A DNA stretch of 64,000 nucleotides from Salticus scenicus. Taxonomy: Eukaryota > Arthropoda > Arachnida > Araneae > Salticidae. The DNA lies in the NCBI GenBank assembly GCA_963930645.1, contig OZ005651.1, positions 132,225,475 through 132,289,474 of the forward strand, in the 5' to 3' direction. The notes beneath the pieces were generated by a model. The model was not told the origin of the DNA. It saw only the letters and a program-made list of their open reading frames with translations, and made no database searches. Made by a program: the position numbers and the translations under genes. This document shows, piece after piece, positions 61,137 to 64,000 of the stretch. Every line of letters begins with the position of its first letter. Position 1 is the stretch's first letter.

Positions 61137-62810
61137 AACACTATCTGTCAATAAGTACTTGTACACTTTCGAATTTCTACGTTTTGTCAAATATATAATA
61201 AATTTCTGCAGGAATTTTCTTTAAACATCGGGAATATAAAGACCATCTTATATCTCAAATAATTCATCAAAAGTTTTGTCATGAAGAGCAAAAGGGGACC
61301 AGTAAAAAATTAAATAAAAAACAAAATGCTTTGGATCACCCTGTAAAAGTAATGTGTTTTTGTTGTAGCATGTGATTGTGAAGATTCTTCGAATTACCTG
61401 TACAAATTTTTATGAGGCTATCACATATATTCATTGAAATATACAGGTTTCTTTAAAAAATTGAAAAAAAAAAAAAAAAACTTTTTTAGTTATAACATGT
61501 AGGATGTTAAACACGGTGCAAAATCCTTTTTAGGTAACTTGGCATACTATATTAGACACAGCATACTGCAATCAGAATGGAAAAGTGTTAAATATAATAC
61601 GAAATATGAGTATTTTTACTAAATAATTTTTAATTACGCATGCGAAAGATTTAAAAAAAAATATCATTTGCATAATTTAATAGCCGAAAGTATTGAGCTA
61701 CTTATATGAAAGCTCCAAACAAATACATACTTGCCAACCATCTCATTAATAACCTTATAATTATTAACGCCCCCTGAAAAAACGCCCCTTTTCTCACACC
61801 ACTATATTTTTAGAGTTATTCTCTCCAAATGTTGTTACAATTAAATAAAACTAAAATTACTTTAAAGGATTATTGGTGTGAAAAAAAAGGCGGGTACTAA
61901 AAATTGTACGGTTCATAATGAGATGGTTGGCAAGTATGCAAATATTGTGTAAATTCAAAAGGTTATGAGAGAGAGAATGAACAGAATTTCAGTTCTTCTC
62001 GAAATAAACAATTAAATATAAGGGGTTTTGCCCACACTTTTATTTTGGTTCAATGAATGCCCATTTTAAATAAACATTAATAAAAACACCTATCATCTTC
62101 CTTTCTTTTTTTTTTTTTTTTTTGAGAGAGAGAGAGAGAGAGAGAACTGAAATTCTATTCATTCTATATAACTCATAACTGTTTGAATTTACACGATATT
62201 TGTTTGGGGCTTTCATATAAGTAACTCATTACTTTTGGCTATTAAATTATGCAAATGATTTTTTTTAATAGCTTGTGCATGCATACTTAAAAATTATTTG
62301 GTAAAAATGCTCATTATTTGTAAGGTAGTTAACATTTTTGCATTCTGACTGTACCTAATATGTATGCTGTACCTAATATAGTACGCCGAGTTTCCTAAAA
62401 ATGGCTTTGCACTGGGTCTAATACCCTACGTGTAATAATTTAAAAAGTTTTTTTTTTTTTTTCAATTTTTTAAAGAAACCGTTATATCTCAATGAATATA
62501 TGTGGTAGCCTCATAAAAATTTATACAGATAATTAGAAGAATCCTCATAATCACATCCTAAAGCAAAAACGCATTTATTTCAAGCATTACTTTTTACAGG
62601 ATGATCCAAAACATTTTGATTTTTGTTTATTTTTTACTTTTCATCTTCGGGACAAAACTTTTGGTGAAATATATGAGGTATAGCATGTTCTTTATACTCC
62701 CAAAGTTTCGAGATAATTCCTCAAGTATTTTTTTTTTTTTTTTTTTTTATGGTATTTGACAAAACGTCTAAATTCGAAAGTGCCCAAATATTTATTGGAA
62801 GATAGTGTAG
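61137..62810. mobile_element. Foldback element, arms of about 640-850 bp
   Basis: TAATAAG at 61130-61136 and 62811-62817 is a likely 7-bp target duplication. The arms start AACACTATCTG and, on the other strand, CTACACTATCTTC, then CACTTTCGAATTT, and run inward to about 61990 and from about 62125. The centre is a roughly 135-bp spacer with poly(T) and (GA)n. The left arm is longer because a 213-bp MITE is inserted in it. No transposase is visible. The left duplication overlaps the 3' end of the Penelope fragment. Confidence 0.75.
61726..61938. mobile_element. 213-bp MITE, CATACTTGCC ends, inside the foldback arm
   Basis: CAAATA at 61720-61725 and 61939-61944 is the target duplication. The ends CATACTTGCCAACCATCTC are perfectly inverted and continue ATTA. 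The opposite arm of the foldback element carries the uninterrupted sequence at about 62196, the pre-insertion site. Same family as 47759-47957 and 27389-27637. Confidence 0.85.
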
Positions 62811-62829
62811 TAATAAGTAAAAGAAGAAA

Positions 62830-63890
62830 TTACAGCAAAAGAAGAAAACAAACAAACAAAAATGTAGGCATTGAAGTTTTTATGTGGTAATAATTGTTGC
62901 ATGCTTGTGTATTTAAAGCGGTTTGTTTACGATTATCTTGTCTTCTCCATTCAACACTGCTTTTTCGATTATTTTGCTGCTTTTTTCTGTTATAAAATAT
63001 CTAAATTTCAATTAATTTTCTAATTTTAATAGTTCTTCTTTATAAATTTTAAAAAAGAAAGAAGAAAAAGTGTTTTAGCATTTTTCGATTACTTCTGTTT
63101 CTAATATACTTAGAAATGTAGTAGAAAAGAAAAACATAGGCATGGATTTTTTTATGTGCTTCAACAACTGTTACATATCCGTACATTTTACTTTTTTTCC
63201 CCCTCAAATTTCTCTTTTTTCATCCTTTAGCACCAGTTTTTCCATTTTTTTTTTGCTGCTTTGCTCTTCGTATTTTCATGATTAAAAAATAACTAAATTT
63301 CAAATAAGTTTCTAATTTTAATAGTGCCTCATTATAAATAAAAAAAATATTTTACAACTTTTTGTTGGCTTCCGTTTGTAATATAATTTTAATAGTTGTA
63401 AAAAACAAAACCATCGCCATGACGGTTTTTTATGCGGCAACAGCTGTTACATATTTGTGCATTTTATGGGATATATTTGCAAATTTCTCTTTCTTCATTA
63501 TTCAACACCAGTTTTTTGATTATTTTTGCTGCTTTCTTGTTTGTATTTTAATGCTTATAAAATAGCCATATTTAAATAAATTTTTAATCTTAATACTGTC
63601 TCTTTACAAATAAAAAAATATATACCACTTTTCAATTACTCCCGTTTGTAATATACTTTTAAAAATAGTAAAAGAAAAACAGAAACATGAGGTTTTTTTT
63701 TTTTTCCTTTGCGGCGTCAACTGGTACATGCTTTTGGGTTTTATGGTGTTTGTTTGCAAATTTCTTTCTTTCTCTTTTTCTTTTTTAATTAAACACCAGT
63801 TTTTCGATTACTTTTGCTGCTTTCTTGTTTGTGTTTTAATGCTTATAAAATAGCTAGATTTCCGTAAATTTTCAATCTTACACTGTAAAA
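62830..63890. repeat. Tandem repeat, unit of about 280 bp
   Basis: The landmark TTTTTGCTGCTTTCTTGT (with variants) recurs at about 62976, 63255, 63528 and 63816, spaced 279, 273 and 288. Each unit also contains CAACACCAGTTTTTCGAT, CTCCCGTTTGTAATATACTT and CAACAGCTGTTACAT-type stretches. The frame at 63362-63565 is one open unit of this repeat. Confidence 0.85.
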
Positions 63891-64000
63891 AAAAAAATCC
63901 CGTAAGATTACGGGGAAAGCCCGGCAGCAGAGATTCCAGACAAAGCCCGTAAAAAAAAAAAAAAAAAAAACTTGGTTTTACCCGCAAAATGTTTTTTTAT
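63881..64000. mobile_element. Start of a further repeat, cut by the window end
   Basis: CACTGTAAAAAAAAAAATCC followed by CGTAAGATTACGGGG and CCCGTAAA-type sequence looks like the end of a DNA transposon with ACGG palindromes. Only one end is in view. Confidence 0.3.

Overview
This is a gene-poor, very AT-rich stretch of animal nuclear DNA. Long poly(A)/poly(T) runs, (TA)n tracts and small repeats fill most of it, and I found no convincing host protein-coding gene. The best guess is an arthropod, probably a spider: a short dispersed repeat beginning GGTTGGTT...TTTTACGTCGCAC (three copies) is one I associate with spider genomes. That placement is from memory and unverified. Everything I can name is mobile DNA or derived from it.

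Layout. 0.7-2.7 kb: a large inverted-repeat element carrying GGACAAAATCTCG repeats, then a 242-bp inverted repeat with a hammerhead-ribozyme core. 4.2-8.3 kb: a foldback element, a TTAA-flanked miniature transposon and a small inverted-repeat element. 12-17 kb: a possible tRNA-derived SINE, a palindrome-bearing TTAA-type element and a decayed transposase scrap. 18.6-20.4 kb: a broken Tc1/mariner transposon with an internal tandem duplication. 22.0-22.8 kb: a 148-bp tandem repeat. 24.7-26.0 kb: an element with GGGACA subterminal repeats. 27-33.6 kb: several miniature inverted-repeat elements. 33.9-36.7 and 41.8-44.6 kb: two diverged Penelope-like reverse-transcriptase elements on the same strand, each lying between (TA)n tracts. 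38.2-38.7 kb: the 3' end of a LINE. 47.7-50.8 kb: hAT-like and other miniature elements, two tRNA-like cassettes in opposite orientation, and a dead piggyBac transposase. 53.3-55.0 kb: a TTAA-flanked element that has accumulated a Tc1-type MITE and two 119-bp SINE-like insertions. 59.9-61.1 kb: two outward-facing 3' fragments of a canonical Penelope element (GIY-YIG endonuclease plus hammerhead). 61.1-62.8 kb: a foldback element with a younger MITE in one arm. 62.8-63.9 kb: a tandem repeat of about 280 bp.

The most interesting observation is in the two TA-bounded Penelope-like elements. Their reverse transcriptases are clearly diverged, yet downstream of each gene one RNA fold recurs with different sequences in the stems: an outer stem enclosing a G-rich strand and a hairpin, followed by a second hairpin whose loop pairs back to the G-rich strand and then reads TTGAAAA. 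That is compensatory-change evidence, by eye, for a functional structured RNA (processing, ribozyme or RT recognition). It does not match the hammerhead consensus. Separately, two other Penelope-type loci both show hammerhead tails arranged as outward-facing inverted pairs.
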